A stretch of 64,000 nt of DNA, from contig CM043971.1 of the NCBI GenBank assembly GCA_014529385.2, positions 98,781,985 through 98,845,984 of the forward strand, written 5' to 3'. Shown one piece after another: positions 10,954-21,647 of the stretch. The notes beneath the pieces were generated by a model that saw only the letters and a list, made by a program, of their open reading frames with translations, ran no database searches and was not told the origin of the DNA. The stretch comes from Adiantum capillus-veneris (Eukaryota; Streptophyta; Polypodiopsida; Polypodiales; Pteridaceae). The stretch's first letter is position 1, and each line of letters starts with the position of its first letter. Made by a program: the position numbers and the translations under genes.

Positions 10954-11352
10954 CCCAACCTTGCCTACATTTTCCAACATACGTTCCCTTACAGCATATC
11001 GTAACCTTTGGGTTAGGCCAAGGCTTTGACATGAGGGCTACCCTCTATATGCAACCACCTATGCTTGCCATTTGAAGACATGCCACACTATGTAGAGGGT
11101 TGGCATGGTTTTTTTCGATCAATTGCATGTGGTGCAATTTCAGAAGCACAAGCAGTGGATGATGAGCCTAAGGGGGGAGTGGATTATGACATTGACATGG
11201 AGACGGCCCTCAACCTCAACTGCAATTCGTACCCCCTCAACCTCCCTTTGCTACTTCCTTGCTCTTCCATCAATGGTCGAGCTCTATCCTTGCCCTGCCA
11301 ACCTCCCATCCGCATTCACTATTCGACACACCGGTTGATAAGAGCGCGTGAG

Positions 11353-11534
11353 ACCCGCCGAAAGAAAGAGAGGGATAGAGACAGAGGAGGAGGAGGAAAA
11401 GAAATCGAGAGATAGGTAGATAGAAAAAGAGGGATAGGGATAGAGAGAGATAAATTAAGACAAGCAGGGATACAAAGAGAAGTGGAGAGAGAAGAGATAG
11501 AAATGGAGAGATATAAAAATGGAGAGATATAGAA

Positions 11535-11569
<35 letters not shown>

Positions 11570-11796
11570 GAAGGATTTTAAAGAGAGGTAGGGGTAGAGA
11601 GAAAGGGGGAAATAGAGGGGTAGAGAGAAAGAAATGAAGGGAAGGAGGGATGTAGAGAGGCCAAAATGATCGTTTACAAATTGATGAATCTGATACCATG
11701 GTTGGGCATGAGTGATCACTGAAACTTAATATTACATTGAATTGTGATAACAATTTTTTGCACTTTTGTGATAGAGATGGAGAGAGATTTAGGTAG

Positions 11797-11835
<39 letters not shown>

Positions 11836-12300
11836 GAAGGATTTTAAAGAGAGGTAGGGGTAGAGAGAAAGGGGGAAATAGAGGGGTAGAGAGAGAGAGA
11901 AATGAAGGGAAGGAGGGATGTAGAGAGGCCAAAATGATCATTTACAAATTGGTGAATCTGATACCATGGTTGGGTATGAGTGATCACTGAAACTAAATAT
12001 TACATTGAATTGTGATAACAATTTTTTGCACTTTTGTGATAGAGATAGAGAGAGATTTATGTAGAGACAGAGAGAGAGAGAGAGAGAGAGAGGAGGAGGA
12101 GGAGGAAAAGAAGTCGAGAGAAGAAAGATGGATAGGGATAGAGAGAGAGAAATGAACAGATGTAAGAAGTAGGGGAATGGAGATTGATAGGATAGATAGA
12201 GAGCAAGAAAATATTTAGAAAGAGAAGAGATTACATTATACTTATGCTAAGAGGGGGGCGAGGGGGAAGAGACAAAGAGAGAAAGATAACTTTTATTGAT
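11353..12300. repeat. Long purine-rich tract with a 266-bp tandem duplication
   Basis: Nearly 1 kb is dominated by A and G on the plus strand. Within it a unit of 266 bp occurs twice (about 11566-11831 and 11832-12097), anchored by ggaagaaggattttaaagag and by attgtgataacaattttttg, with a few substitutions between copies. The minus-strand Ser/Leu/Pro-rich frames here are artefacts of the composition. Confidence 0.85.
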
Positions 12301-12353
12301 CTGTTTTTATGAAATTTATCGAGAGCGAGAGGTTTGAAGGTAAGAGGGGCCAT

Positions 12354-12371
12354 GCCGCCACCGAAGGCAGC
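12354..12371 (+). other. Helitron 3' subterminal hairpin
   Basis: GCCGCC and GGCAGC can pair with one mismatch around the loop ACCGAA. The hairpin ends nine bases before the terminal CTAG, the spacing typical of the Helitron transposition terminator. Confidence 0.65.
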
Positions 12372-12384
12372 GTCGTTTTACTAG

Positions 12385-12440
12385 TAATAAGTAAAAATTT
12401 AATAAGTGAAAAAAGAAAAATAATGAGTGAAAAGAGAGCA
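12385..12440. repeat. Minisatellite, right part
   Basis: Units taataagtaaaaatttaataag and aataatgagtgaaaagagag continue the array seen at 7786-8131. This marks the far side of the Helitron insertion. Confidence 0.75.
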
Positions 12441-13327
12441 CATTCTTAATATTTATCTCAAATGAAGAGGATAAATACATGTGAAATTTTGTTTATTTGA
12501 TAAGTAAAGGTACTCATCCACTGACTTGATTGATATTTATCTTAAATGAAGAAGAGTGGGATTCCACTAACTTGATCGGTGTAGGCCCAACTAATTTTTG
12601 GTTTTGGGACTTATTAAACGGAATCTTCAGTGGATCCCTCTGGGGTGTAAAGAGTAAAAAGTCTTTAAAAAAAGTTAAGTTTTGCTTTTGAGTTAAGTAG
12701 GTTTAAGAGAACTTTTTTTTTTTTTTGGAATTGTAGTCTGACCACGTGCTCTCTTTTTTAGATTTAGTGCCAAGAAATTCTAGGTGTCGATATTTTTTTT
12801 GAGAACGGTAATAGGGTATTGTGTGTCTAGAAGTGCAAAAGGGCCGCGATGGCTAGGAGAGAGCGCAAGAGGTGTCTGATAGCACAAATGGAGAGAGAGC
12901 GTGGAGAAGGGGAGCTGTTGGAGCAAGGAACACGTTTTTTTCTTTTGTGTGTGTGTGTGTGTTTCGGGGGGGGGGGGGGTTGTTGTTGGTTACACGTGGC
13001 AAGACAAGAGGCTGGCACAAAAGCTAAGAATTTTAGAGCGAATAGGCAACTAGAGATCAACGCGTCAGTATTCTGGAAAAATGTGTCTCATCTTAATATC
13101 GTACCATTTTCAATTTAAAAAATGTCGGTTGAGAGCAAAGGGAAAAGGAGAAATTCCACCCCAAAATAAACGAAAATAGTGCAAAAACCCAAGAAAATTC
13201 AAGGAAAGGAATTTTGTATGTTTGGAAAATTGATTTTTCCCGAGCACTGCAGTGCGTGCACGCTTTTATTTTTTTTCTTTTGGAGGGGAAGGGGATTACA
13301 AGTGGCCGGACAGGTGGTCGGGATATG
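12441..13327. other. Gene-free stretch with a poly-G run
   Basis: No gene recognised. A (GT)n-poly-G stretch lies near 12947-12979, with about 14 consecutive G. The short frames around 12827-13118 are built on these simple repeats. Confidence 0.5.
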
Positions 13328-13480
13328 GTGTATTTTAACCGGTTAAAATGATAAAAGCCGATCATATTTTGAGCTTACCTTGAACAAGACCGGCAAAAGT
13401 TTTAAATTTTGAACTAAAAACGGGTAGAATTTCAAGTTTCTCCTTATTTTCCTAGGCTAGGGAATTTTTATTTTTTTTGG
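13328..13480 (+). repeat. Dispersed repeat, copy 1
   Basis: About 150 bp sharing the same order of blocks with 17053-17235: gtgtattttaacc, attttgagctt(a/g)ccttgaa, accgg, ttcaaattttgaac-like, agaatttcaagttt, ccttattttc. The copies are diverged and in the same orientation. Family unknown; there is no coding potential. Confidence 0.7.
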
Positions 13481-14009
13481 GCCATGGAGATGCTTATGCT
13501 TATTTTTGCGCTTTGTCAATAGACGAATTCGAAGTGACAAAATGGCTCATTTTCTCAAATTGCATGGCTGATAAATATCCTGTAAGCTCTCGTGTCTGCA
13601 GTGACAAAGCGGGGAGGGGGATGAGGTAACATGGGATTTGCCTTGGCACGTGGAGGGAGAGAGAAAGAGTGGGAGATCCCCTGCGTCCGCGAGATGCGCG
13701 ACGACAAATAAGAGTTTTTTTTTGTTGTTGTTCGCTCGAAACTCGTGATTGCAATGCAGAAGCGAAGGGCCGTTGGTCTTGTCTGTGTCTTTCTCTCTCT
13801 CGGCTAAGCGCACATAGACAACACTGTGTGTGCAGACTGCACGCATCAAGGACCGGGTGCACGCGGCAGATCAGCACAGTCCAGGCAGATGGGCACAAAG
13901 GAGGATTGTCTTGCTCGCTGCAGTGCAAGGGCGAGCAGGGAAGTCTCAAGGACTGCAGGCAGCGTTGGACGAAGATGGAGCCAGTGCTTGAAACGGAGCA
14001 GTGTGGATC

Positions 14010-14015
<6 letters not shown>

Positions 14016-14073
<58 letters not shown>

Positions 14074-14135
14074 GAGGAGGAGGAGGAGGGGGAAAACAAG
14101 GCTTGTACTGTGGCAAACGAAGAGAAACGGAGAAA

Positions 14136-14167
<32 letters not shown>
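14016..14167. repeat. (GT)n-(GA)n-(GAG)n compound microsatellite
   Basis: GT repeats (from about 14016) switch to GA (about 14040) and then GAG triplets; a second GA run lies at about 14139-14167. Confidence 0.93.
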
Positions 14168-14170
<3 letters not shown>

Positions 14171-14526
14171 GTGGCGATCGTGAGACAAACGATGATGGCG
14201 ACACCACGGCTATTTTGCCTTCAGATTCCTAGATTTCAAAGAGAATCTGAGAGACTAATTAGTCGGTTTTGGGAAAGTAGCTTGATAAGGGAAACTACTT
14301 ACTTTTTGACTAACTCCCTTACTTACAATTTTTGCATAAAAAGAGAGGAGACAATCCTCTCCCACACCTTTTTTTTCTCTCGCAATTACTATGTTCACCC
14401 TTTTACTCCATAGACTACAAACTTCTTAAGAGTTAGTCTTTTGGATCCTCCCTCTCTCAAGCTCCATAGCCACCAAGTTTCAAGGTAAAGCTTGTCTCCA
14501 CCAGAGTCCCCACAGGCTTCAAGTAA

Positions 14527-14528
<2 letters not shown>

Positions 14529-14612
<84 letters not shown>
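14529..14612. repeat. (GT)n-(GA)n microsatellite
   Basis: About 23 GT units switch directly to about 19 GA units. Confidence 0.95.
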
Positions 14613-14618
<6 letters not shown>

Positions 14619-15340
14619 ATTTACCCTTGTATAGTACACACACATAGAGAGGAAGAGAGGATGAAAATTAGGGTGCTTGAAGAGAGAGAAGAAATTCTTT
14701 GTCTTCGTCATTGTGAATTCAACAATCTTTCTCTTCTTTCTCCCTAACCAAGTGGTGATTGAGTCTCTCCTCTTAATCTCTTGCCAAACTCCTTCACCAT
14801 ATCTTTGTACCCTTCCATCAAGCTTCATCTATAACAAACGATAAGTCTTTTTTATCTCAAGCTTCCATGTACGTTGAGAGTAAATTGCTAGTGAGAATAT
14901 TACTTACTTTGTTGATAAAGTTTTTTCTATACAAGCACTATAGAGTCTACAAATCAAGCGTAGGAATGCTTTAATTATTCTTTAATAAATTATTGAATTA
15001 TAATTAGCATAGATAAATTTAATAGGATTATTTGATCATGTCTAAAGACAAAAGTATTAGTTTAGATTAATTAGAAAGAGGCATTCATGTAGGATTTTGA
15101 TCAAGTAGGCAGTCAAAATGACTCGGTCGATGACCTTCTCATTAATTAATTAATGAGCTAGATTCCGTTTGGCGCTAAGATTTTGAATTCTGCCTGGTTC
15201 ATGCGTAGCGACGTGGTCGCCGCTGGCACTCGACAGAGGAGGCCGATCCATCCACCCCCATCGCCACCTCAGGCCCTGCCCCCATATCCAATCTCCTACT
15301 CCCTTTGCGCAAGCCCCTGAGCCTGCTGCCCGCAATCAAG

Positions 15341-15398
<58 letters not shown>
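15341..15398. repeat. (GA)n microsatellite
   Basis: About 29 perfect GA units, immediately followed by the 3-unit repeat at 15400. Confidence 0.95.
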
Positions 15399-15399
<1 letters not shown>

Positions 15400-15400
<1 letters not shown>

Positions 15401-15675
15401 CCTTGCATTCACCAGGCCTCCCGCCAACAGAGCTGGGCTTACTGCGATCACCAAAGTGCGATAGAGAGAGAGCCCCCTTGCATTCACCAGGCCTACCAGG
15501 CTTGCCTTTCCATCTGCACAGTCGACAGGAAGCTCCACTGCACCCCTCTCTGCGCAAGCTCAAAGTGTGCGATAGAGAGAGAGAGAGAGGCCTTGCATTC
15601 ACCAGGCCTGCCAAGCTTGCCTTTCCATCTGCACGATCGACAGGAAGCTCCACACTGCACCCCTCTCTGTGCAGG
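15400..15675. repeat. Three-unit tandem repeat (CCTTGCATTCACCAGGCC...)
   Basis: Three units begin CCTTGCATTCACCAGGCC (about 15400, 15476, 15591). Units 2 and 3 continue through cttgcctttccatctgcac, cgacaggaagctccac and tgcacccctctctg. Each unit is preceded by a gatagagagagag or GA tract. The repeated block keeps parallel open frames in both strands, but no family is recognised. Confidence 0.82.
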
Positions 15676-15753
15676 CGACGGAGACACTGACGACGCAAAA
15701 AAATCTACTCCCTCGCATTCGTTGTGGACGCAGAAAATCCTGCTCCCTCGCAT

Positions 15754-15756
<3 letters not shown>

Positions 15757-15792
<36 letters not shown>
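15757..15792. repeat. (CT)n microsatellite
   Basis: About 18 perfect CT units. Confidence 0.95.
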
Positions 15793-15796
<4 letters not shown>

Positions 15797-15930
15797 CTCA
15801 CACGTGTCCTCCCTCCCTCTTTTCTCCTCAAAAATCTCAAGAGCATATCGCCAGATTCTGGCTAATTAGACCTGCAGCGAAAGTTAGGACGACATACTGA
15901 CTTTTTCACAAACCATTAATTAATTAGTTT

Positions 15931-16030
15931 GGGGGGGGGGAGGAAAAGGGAAGGGTGGAGGAAAAAAAGCGAAAGGAGAAAGGGGAGGTAGGGGTAGGGT
16001 AGGTAGGGGAGGGGGGGTGGGTGGGGTATT
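15931..16030 (+). repeat. G-rich tract with G-quadruplex potential
   Basis: Many runs of three or more G (a 10-G run, then ggggaggtaggggtagggt and similar) lie within 100 bases, separated by short A/T loops. This is compatible with several overlapping G-quadruplexes. It is not the plant telomere repeat TTTAGGG. Confidence 0.7.
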
Positions 16031-16070
16031 TGTTTTTTTTAGTGCTTAAGGGATCCCTAAGGGCAGCCAA

Positions 16071-16258
16071 GGCGAATAGCTTAGTGGTCTAGGTTGAGTT
16101 TCATAGTATGTACGTGATGAGTTCAAATGCTACTTATTAAGCTTGGTTTTAAATGGTGACGTGCGTGGACATGCTAATTGGAGATGCTAAAGGATCTTGG
16201 GGAGATTCTATGTAATGAAAAACAAAAGTAATAGAGCCAGTAGTATGCTAGTAGTATG
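16071..16258 (+). mobile_element. tRNA-derived SINE-like element (copy 2, plus)
   Basis: It begins GGCGAATAGCTTAGTGGTC with an A box at 16077-16087 (TAGCTTAGTGG) and a B-box-like AGTTCAAATG at 16120-16129. The body is nearly identical to the reverse complement of 6977-7165 as far as AGTAGTATGCTAGTAGTAT. No clear target duplication is seen. The shared ends define the element. Confidence 0.75.
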
Positions 16259-17052
16259 AATTATGAAAGAGTTATTTATGTATGAATTTGAAAGAGGTAT
16301 TTATGCACAAACTTATTTAATTAGATGGACTCATTGATGCACAAATTTCATGACTAAAAAAGAGGAATTTAGGTATGATTCTTAGTTAGTTAGAAAGACA
16401 CATTAGTATAATCTATGGTGAGGAAATTCATCAATGAATCTTGGACGTGTGACAAAGTAAGAAAATATTAGCTCATGGGTAATACTAGAAACAAAAAAGT
16501 TCATTAAAGAAACTAGGTAAGATAATCGAGCATCACAATGGCTAGAATACCTCATGGGCAGTTTCTCTCTAGGTCGATCTGCACCAATTGTGGCAATGTA
16601 ACAAGGGAATCGTGTAGTTGAAAGAGTGGGGTTAACCATTGGGATCCTCAGAGGATTGCAAAAATTCACGATCCTCGTTAGAAGGCATAGCGCAAACACA
16701 CTCAACCTTAGGGGACCACTATGATGGTCGTGCCTTGATTACTCAAGGAAAAATACATCATTGACGATGACCCAAGAGTTGTTTTGTTGGGAAGCCCCAT
16801 ATAGGCATAAGAGATACAAATATGGCCTCGAGATTAATAATTAAAAATTGACTCCATAGGCCGGTCATAAGTATTTCGATCCCAATCTTACATCAATTGT
16901 AGGAGGGCGGATTGAAGGTTAGAGAGTTTGCCTATTTATAAATAGTACTCTCATGCCTATGATTTTGTGTTAGCCTCCCAGGTTCACTTGAACAATGATT
17001 GATTCTAAAACAATGGCAAAGGAATTCTCACTTCCTCCCCAGGGTTAGAACA
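16259..17052. other. Gene-free stretch
   Basis: Stop-rich sequence in all frames. No repeat partner elsewhere in the window was noticed. Confidence 0.45.
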
Positions 17053-17235
17053 GTGTATTTTAACCGACTGAAATCTTAAAATCCCGGTTAGATTTTGAGC
17101 TTGCCTTGAAGAAAACCGGGCAATTTTCACAAGTTTTAGTGTAATTACGGGCAAAAGATTCAAATTTTGACCCAAAAACCGAGAGAATTTCAAGTTTGCC
17201 CTTATTTTCTTTGGTTAGGAAAAATGTTTTTTTCT
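17053..17235 (+). repeat. Dispersed repeat, copy 2
   Basis: Diverged partner of 13328-13480 in the same orientation, sharing gtgtattttaacc at the left and agaatttcaagttt(g/c) cccttattttc at the right. Confidence 0.7.
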
Positions 17236-18414
17236 AGCCCTATTCCTCCTGCGAACTAACCTTTTTGAAGGAATTTTGCAATTGTTTTTCTCCTTGTATA
17301 AATATATAAGATATTGCTTTTTAAGGGAAATGAAATAGGAATTTGGATCTTTGCTCAAGGAGAAGTAGACTCTTTCAGGTGATCTAAAATGAACCCTGGT
17401 ACGTGATGGAGTAGCTCCTTAGCATAATCAAGGAAGATAAAGGAAATGGAATTGTTTAACTTTTTTTTTACTATGGTGATCACAAAGCCAAATTTGTCTA
17501 GATAGATTGCAACATGAGACAACATAGGAAGTCTTGCCGTAAATTATCGCATGAGGAAAGGAATCTGTGCACAGAGCAACACAGAGGACTGTAAGGCATC
17601 CCTACACAGATCTCCTCTGCATGAGGTAGTGTGGTTAGTAGTAATTTGTCCATGAGAGAAGCGAAGAAGAAGAGAAGAGTTCGAATGGCGAAGGTGGATG
17701 AAAATAGAAGCTTGGAATGGGAGGTATATTTAATCAAGAATCTATTTTTTTAAGATTGAGAAAAAGGAACACTGTCTAGGAAGACTAGAAGCTCATAAGA
17801 TACTCAATCTGCCACATGTGGCTACTGGAACCCCAACCTAGTGATTAGTATTGGATTTTTATAATGTATATAGTAAGGTTGGGATTAGCATTCAAAATTA
17901 CCTGATCTCCATCAATCGAACTCGCAACTAGTAGTGGAGATCCTGGGGAATTTTTGATCTATAGTGATGTAGGATTGGGTCAAGTGATCCTTCATAGCAA
18001 TCGGAAAGTTAATGCCCTATAGACATTGCAAATTTGAATTGTAGGAAAAGAAAAGCGCACCTTGGAGCTCTCAAGCTCAAAGGAGATGCATAACTTCGTC
18101 CTTTATAGAGAGGAAGATAAACTTGTGAATAAATTCTATCTTTTCCATAAGTAGAGTCGCCTCTTTACAATTGTCTTAGTCACAAGCATAATCAATGAAT
18201 AAGATTTTCACCTCGCTTCTTTGCAAACGCAAGAAATACTTGAACATGAAGAATCGGCTATCTACAAAGTGAATATCAAGATATCTGACAGCTATGGCAC
18301 ATCGGGAACAACCTTAGTAGGTGGAGACTCGACTACATTGAGCTCCTCAATTTTCACACTACTCTTAGGAGGGTCAAACTTCACAATGGCCATTTCACGT
18401 TGTAAAGTGCGACA
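17236..18414. other. Gene-free stretch
   Basis: No gene, RNA or mobile-element structure recognised. Short frames here have no motif. Confidence 0.45.
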
Positions 18415-19201
18415 ACATGACTTCACCTGCAACAATAAGTTTCTCATTGATATCTTTGATTTCAACAAGAAAAATTTCCATTTCATCTTTCTCATGCATG
18501 ATTTTTTATTTTAGCTATTTGTGTAGATATGCTATTTTTTCCTCATTGCGATCTGCATACAATCTAGCTAGAACGTCCCAAGTTTGCTTTTTTGTTTTGG
18601 TTGAACAAATGTGAGGAGTAATGGTGCACCGTATAGAAATCAAAACTAATGCATGCACCTACGCATCTCTATTATCCCAATGAGCTTGTTCAATTGTAGG
18701 TAAAACAACGCAAGCACTAGGAGTAAAACTGTTAGAACTCGTTTCATTCTCCATGGAACCTGTGCCTACATCAAAACCTTAAACAACGTTCCATACGCCT
18801 TTGGAAAGAAGTACATGATGTATCATGAAAGCACACAATGGATAGTTGTCTCCATCCAATTTGTCATCAATAAACAACATCTATCATTGCTCTCAATCAT
18901 AGTGAAAGATTGAACCTGATGTGGAAAATGCCCAAACTGAGTGGAAAGTGTACGTGCTTATATAGCACAAGCCAATGTAGGTTGTCAAAATACCTGTGAT
19001 GTAGAAATTTATAGTGGACAAAACTTTGCACAAAAGGATGAAATTACCTGTGTAGTACCTACAATAGTGGAAACGGAGGCCAAAATAAGCCAAATCAAAA
19101 ATCTCACACACGAAGCTCTACAAGTCTTCCCTAGTGAGGAAAAAAAGTGCCCTGGTGGTCCTAAGAGTATTCAGACACAACACTGACATATACATGGTAA
19201 T
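18415..19201 (-). pseudogene. Cop-H1: truncated copia gag and 5' leader
   Basis: Read on the minus strand, the first ~75 bases (19126-19201) match the start of the Cop-A/B LTR (ttaccatgtatat..., taggacc.cc.ggcactttttt). They are followed by a leader resembling that of Cop-B (ttggcttattttggcctccgtttcc), a gag start near 18899, and gag pieces as far as the EDEMET-like segment near 18440-18495. Stops and frameshifts are frequent. Beyond about 18415 the similarity ends. There is no primer-site-to-LTR continuity, so this is a rearranged fragment. Most of it is duplicated at 36041-36663. Confidence 0.65.
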
Positions 19202-20379
19202 TTGGGAGGACACAAACACATGTGCCCACCACTTTGTGAGTTGATATTTCGGGTTCGGTATATTACCATTGGTTTCACTATGGCTCTCAATGGGAGGGAG
19301 ACCCTTGGGAAATTCTCTAAATCACACTTCTCACATTAACATTAATAAAGTGATTTTATTAGAACAAGGATCAATGCGACAAGGTCTTAGGCCTAAGGCC
19401 AAATCTAACATGATGTTAGGGCTAAGGGGCTCCTAAATATAGAGGCTAGGGGGTCCTATAAAGGGAGACGGTTGAATGGAGAGAAGCACAATCCCCATGC
19501 ACAATCTAGATTTTGGCCTTTCCAGATTTCAATTGAAACATCATGGCTGGGAAAGAAGTCTCCAATATCATTTACATGTAAATGAAACATTGACAATTTG
19601 TGAATTTTCAGTAGTGTGATTGATTACATAAGTTGTATAAGTATGATTACGACACATTTGAAAATTTTTATTTGACAATCTAATGCCATCATGTTGCATG
19701 GAATTGGTGTGTTTGTTTAGCACAATGAGCTCTATTTTCAAGACAAGGGTAGAAACAAGGGTAGGACATGGATCCTAAGCTCATAAAGATAGGTCAAGAG
19801 GCCTATAAGAGCACGTGGTTGGGTATGAAAATTTCCCTTATCATCTCATCTCATCTCTCTATTTACTTTATAAATCTTGTTAAGATTCTAAATAGGGCAT
19901 TTTATACTTTGGAAATAGCCAAGTACAAAATTCAACTCTAAAGATTCTACCCATTTTCCTTACTCGAATCCTTGTGGTCTCCAACTTTGTAGAACAAAAT
20001 TTTCTCAAATTTCGCACCGATCTTGAGTTTTCTGTGTAGGTTGACAAGTGGTTTTTTTTTCTAAACGGCCTTTTAGAGTTTTGGCAAAAAAGGACGATGT
20101 TTTCAGAGTGCATGCAAAGCCCTTCCAAAGCCATGCAAGAGCTCTCAAGTTCAAGGAGCAAGGTCACGCAAAGGAACAACCACCGTGCAAAGCCATGCAC
20201 AAATGAGAAGCTCGGAGTCAAGGAGCTACGGCCATGTGAATCCCATATCAAGGCACGACAAGCAAGGTGAAGAAAAGTAGCATGCAAAGTGATATTCAAA
20301 TTTCAAGGAGCAAGGCTTCGTACACAGATGGTGCAAAGCAAGTTACAAAGACCTTTGTCATTGTTTTGGCATAGTTTTG
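19202..20379. other. Unassigned sequence between Cop-H1 and the Cop-F1 LTR
   Basis: It is present in both duplication units. It contains a TATAAAGG-like motif in a setting resembling an LTR (ggggtcctataaagggag near 19450) and a stretch rich in aagccatgcaagagctc-type words. No termini or coding domain recognised. Confidence 0.45.
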
Positions 20380-20560
20380 TGTTGGGGTTTAGGCCAATTG
20401 GGTGGACCCATCATCTAACATTAACCTTATTCCTTGATATACAATTGAATAAGGAGCTGTGAGGTAGATTCTCATCCTCATGCTGAGCTCCACCAAAATG
20501 TATGTTCTTGTTCCTCCCCCTTCCTCACACGCACACATGCACTCTTGCACGCTCTTCACA
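20380..20560 (+). repeat. Cop-F1 5' LTR
   Basis: It starts TGTTGGGGTTTAGGCC and ends CGCTCTTCACA, 181 bp, followed after two bases by a tRNA-Met primer site. The corresponding LTR in unit 2 is 37916-38096, also 181 bp. No matching 3' LTR was found downstream of the Cop-F coding region in either unit. Confidence 0.75.
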
Positions 20561-20562
20561 AG

Positions 20563-20574
20563 TGGTATCAGAGA
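20563..20574 (+). other. Cop-F1 tRNA-Met primer binding site
   Basis: TGGTATCAGAGA, one mismatch from the usual TGGTATCAGAGC, two bases inside the LTR. The unit 2 equivalent is 38099-38110. Confidence 0.8.
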
Positions 20575-20630
20575 TATGGTCTCCCGACCCTCTCTTGGCT
20601 TGCGTACACAAGCTTCAAGGCGGATTAAGG

Positions 20631-20737
20631 CTTAGAGCTTTTGCACAGCGTGCTGATTCCTCAAGGCTTAGAGCTTTTGCACGACGAGCTGATTCCTCAA
20701 GGCTTAGAGTTTTGGTACAGAGAGCTAATTCCTCAAG
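20631..20737 (+). repeat. 36-bp tandem repeat (3 units) in the Cop-F leader
   Basis: Units of exactly 36 bp (cttagagcttttgcac...gctgattcctcaagg). The length is a multiple of three and one frame reads a 12-residue repeat of the form GLELLHDELIPQ. Unit 2 has it at about 38166-38272. Confidence 0.88.
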
Positions 20738-20962
20738 TCCTGCATTTTTTTGAAGCTACGAATAGCTTTACAATAGTGTTGATTGCAGTAGAGAAAATAG
20801 CATTGGTAAACTTGGAGGTAGCAAAAGTTTAATTAAATGATAATGTAAGCAAAAGGCATTGCAGTGTTCGTGATTTTGAGTACACAACGTTGGTGATTTT
20901 GAAAGACAATGCTAGTGAGTTTTTTGGATCTCTATAGAACTACAGAGAGGGAGCGCATGAAG

Positions 20963-20982
20963 AGGTAGAGGTAGAGGTAGAG

Positions 20983-21024
<42 letters not shown>
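20963..21024 (+). repeat. (GGTAGA)n-(GA)n microsatellite
   Basis: Four GGTAGA hexamers lead into about 20 GA units. The unit 2 equivalent is shorter (38476-38521). Confidence 0.92.
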
Positions 21025-21027
<3 letters not shown>

Positions 21028-21064
21028 CTTCTTCTCCAACATTGGAGAGAGTTGGGCAAGGGTG

Positions 21065-21290
21065 TGTTACCATATACAAGTGGTAGTGATGTGTGTGAAC
21101 ACACTAGGACCGCCGGGGCATTTTTTCCCTCTTTAGGAGGCTTTTTCCCCCGAGCATTGTATATACGCCCATCACTCTAGGGCTATCTATCTTTCCATTG
21201 CATACTAAGTACACACTCTCTATTGTGTGCCTTGAGCTTCCTTCGTCTTCTCTAAGCTATGTGTGTTTCTCTGCAACCCTAATTCCAACA
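21065..21290 (+). repeat. Cop-B 5' LTR
   Basis: TGTTACCATA...AATTCCAACA, 226 bp, same family as the Cop-A LTRs. Confidence 0.93.
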
Positions 21291-21292
21291 AT

Positions 21293-21304
21293 TGGTATCA
21301 GAGC
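21293..21304 (+). other. Cop-B tRNA-Met primer binding site
   Basis: Perfect TGGTATCAGAGC two bases after the LTR. Confidence 0.92.
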
Positions 21305-21647
21305 AGGTTGCGTCCTCCCGAGCTTAGTCGCCAGCTGCTCCAGCACATGCCTGCTCACTTTCTCCGATTTCAGTGAGCTTTGGCAAGCTTCACAGGTCGA
21401 CAAAAATTTTGGGTGAGCTCGTAGAGTTCAGTGCTCAGATTTTTTATTCGGGCTCATTTCGGCCTCCGTTTCCACTACAAGCAGTACTGCACAGGCTATT
21501 TCGTCATTTTGTGTAGAATTTATGTCAGTGCCTTTATGCATAACATGTTCCTCATAGTCTTCTACGATTTGTGCTATATAGCACGTTATGTTCCCGCTCT
21601 GTTTCTCCTATTTTCCGGCAGTTTTCACATATGGTGTAGCATTTACC

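Larger units (their letters stand above)
13481..15340. other. Microsatellite-rich stretch, no gene recognised
   Basis: A 187-codon plus-strand frame (13669-14232) and overlapping minus-strand frames run through GT, GA and GAG repeats and carry no motif I know. I regard them as repeat-driven. The AT-rich part after 14830 is stop-rich. Confidence 0.45.

Noticed and set aside
11270-11753. Minus-strand Ser/Leu/Pro-rich frames of ~145 codons
   Set aside because: Low-complexity translation of the purine-rich tract.
13669-14232. 187-codon plus-strand frame with Cys and Glu/Arg repeats
   Set aside because: Runs through GT, GA and GAG repeats; competing frames of similar length exist on both strands.
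15931-16030. Interstitial telomere repeat
   Set aside because: Motifs are ggtagggg-like and irregular, not TTTAGGG arrays.
20631-20737. CRISPR-like array
   Set aside because: The 36-bp units are directly adjacent without spacers, in a plant retrotransposon leader.
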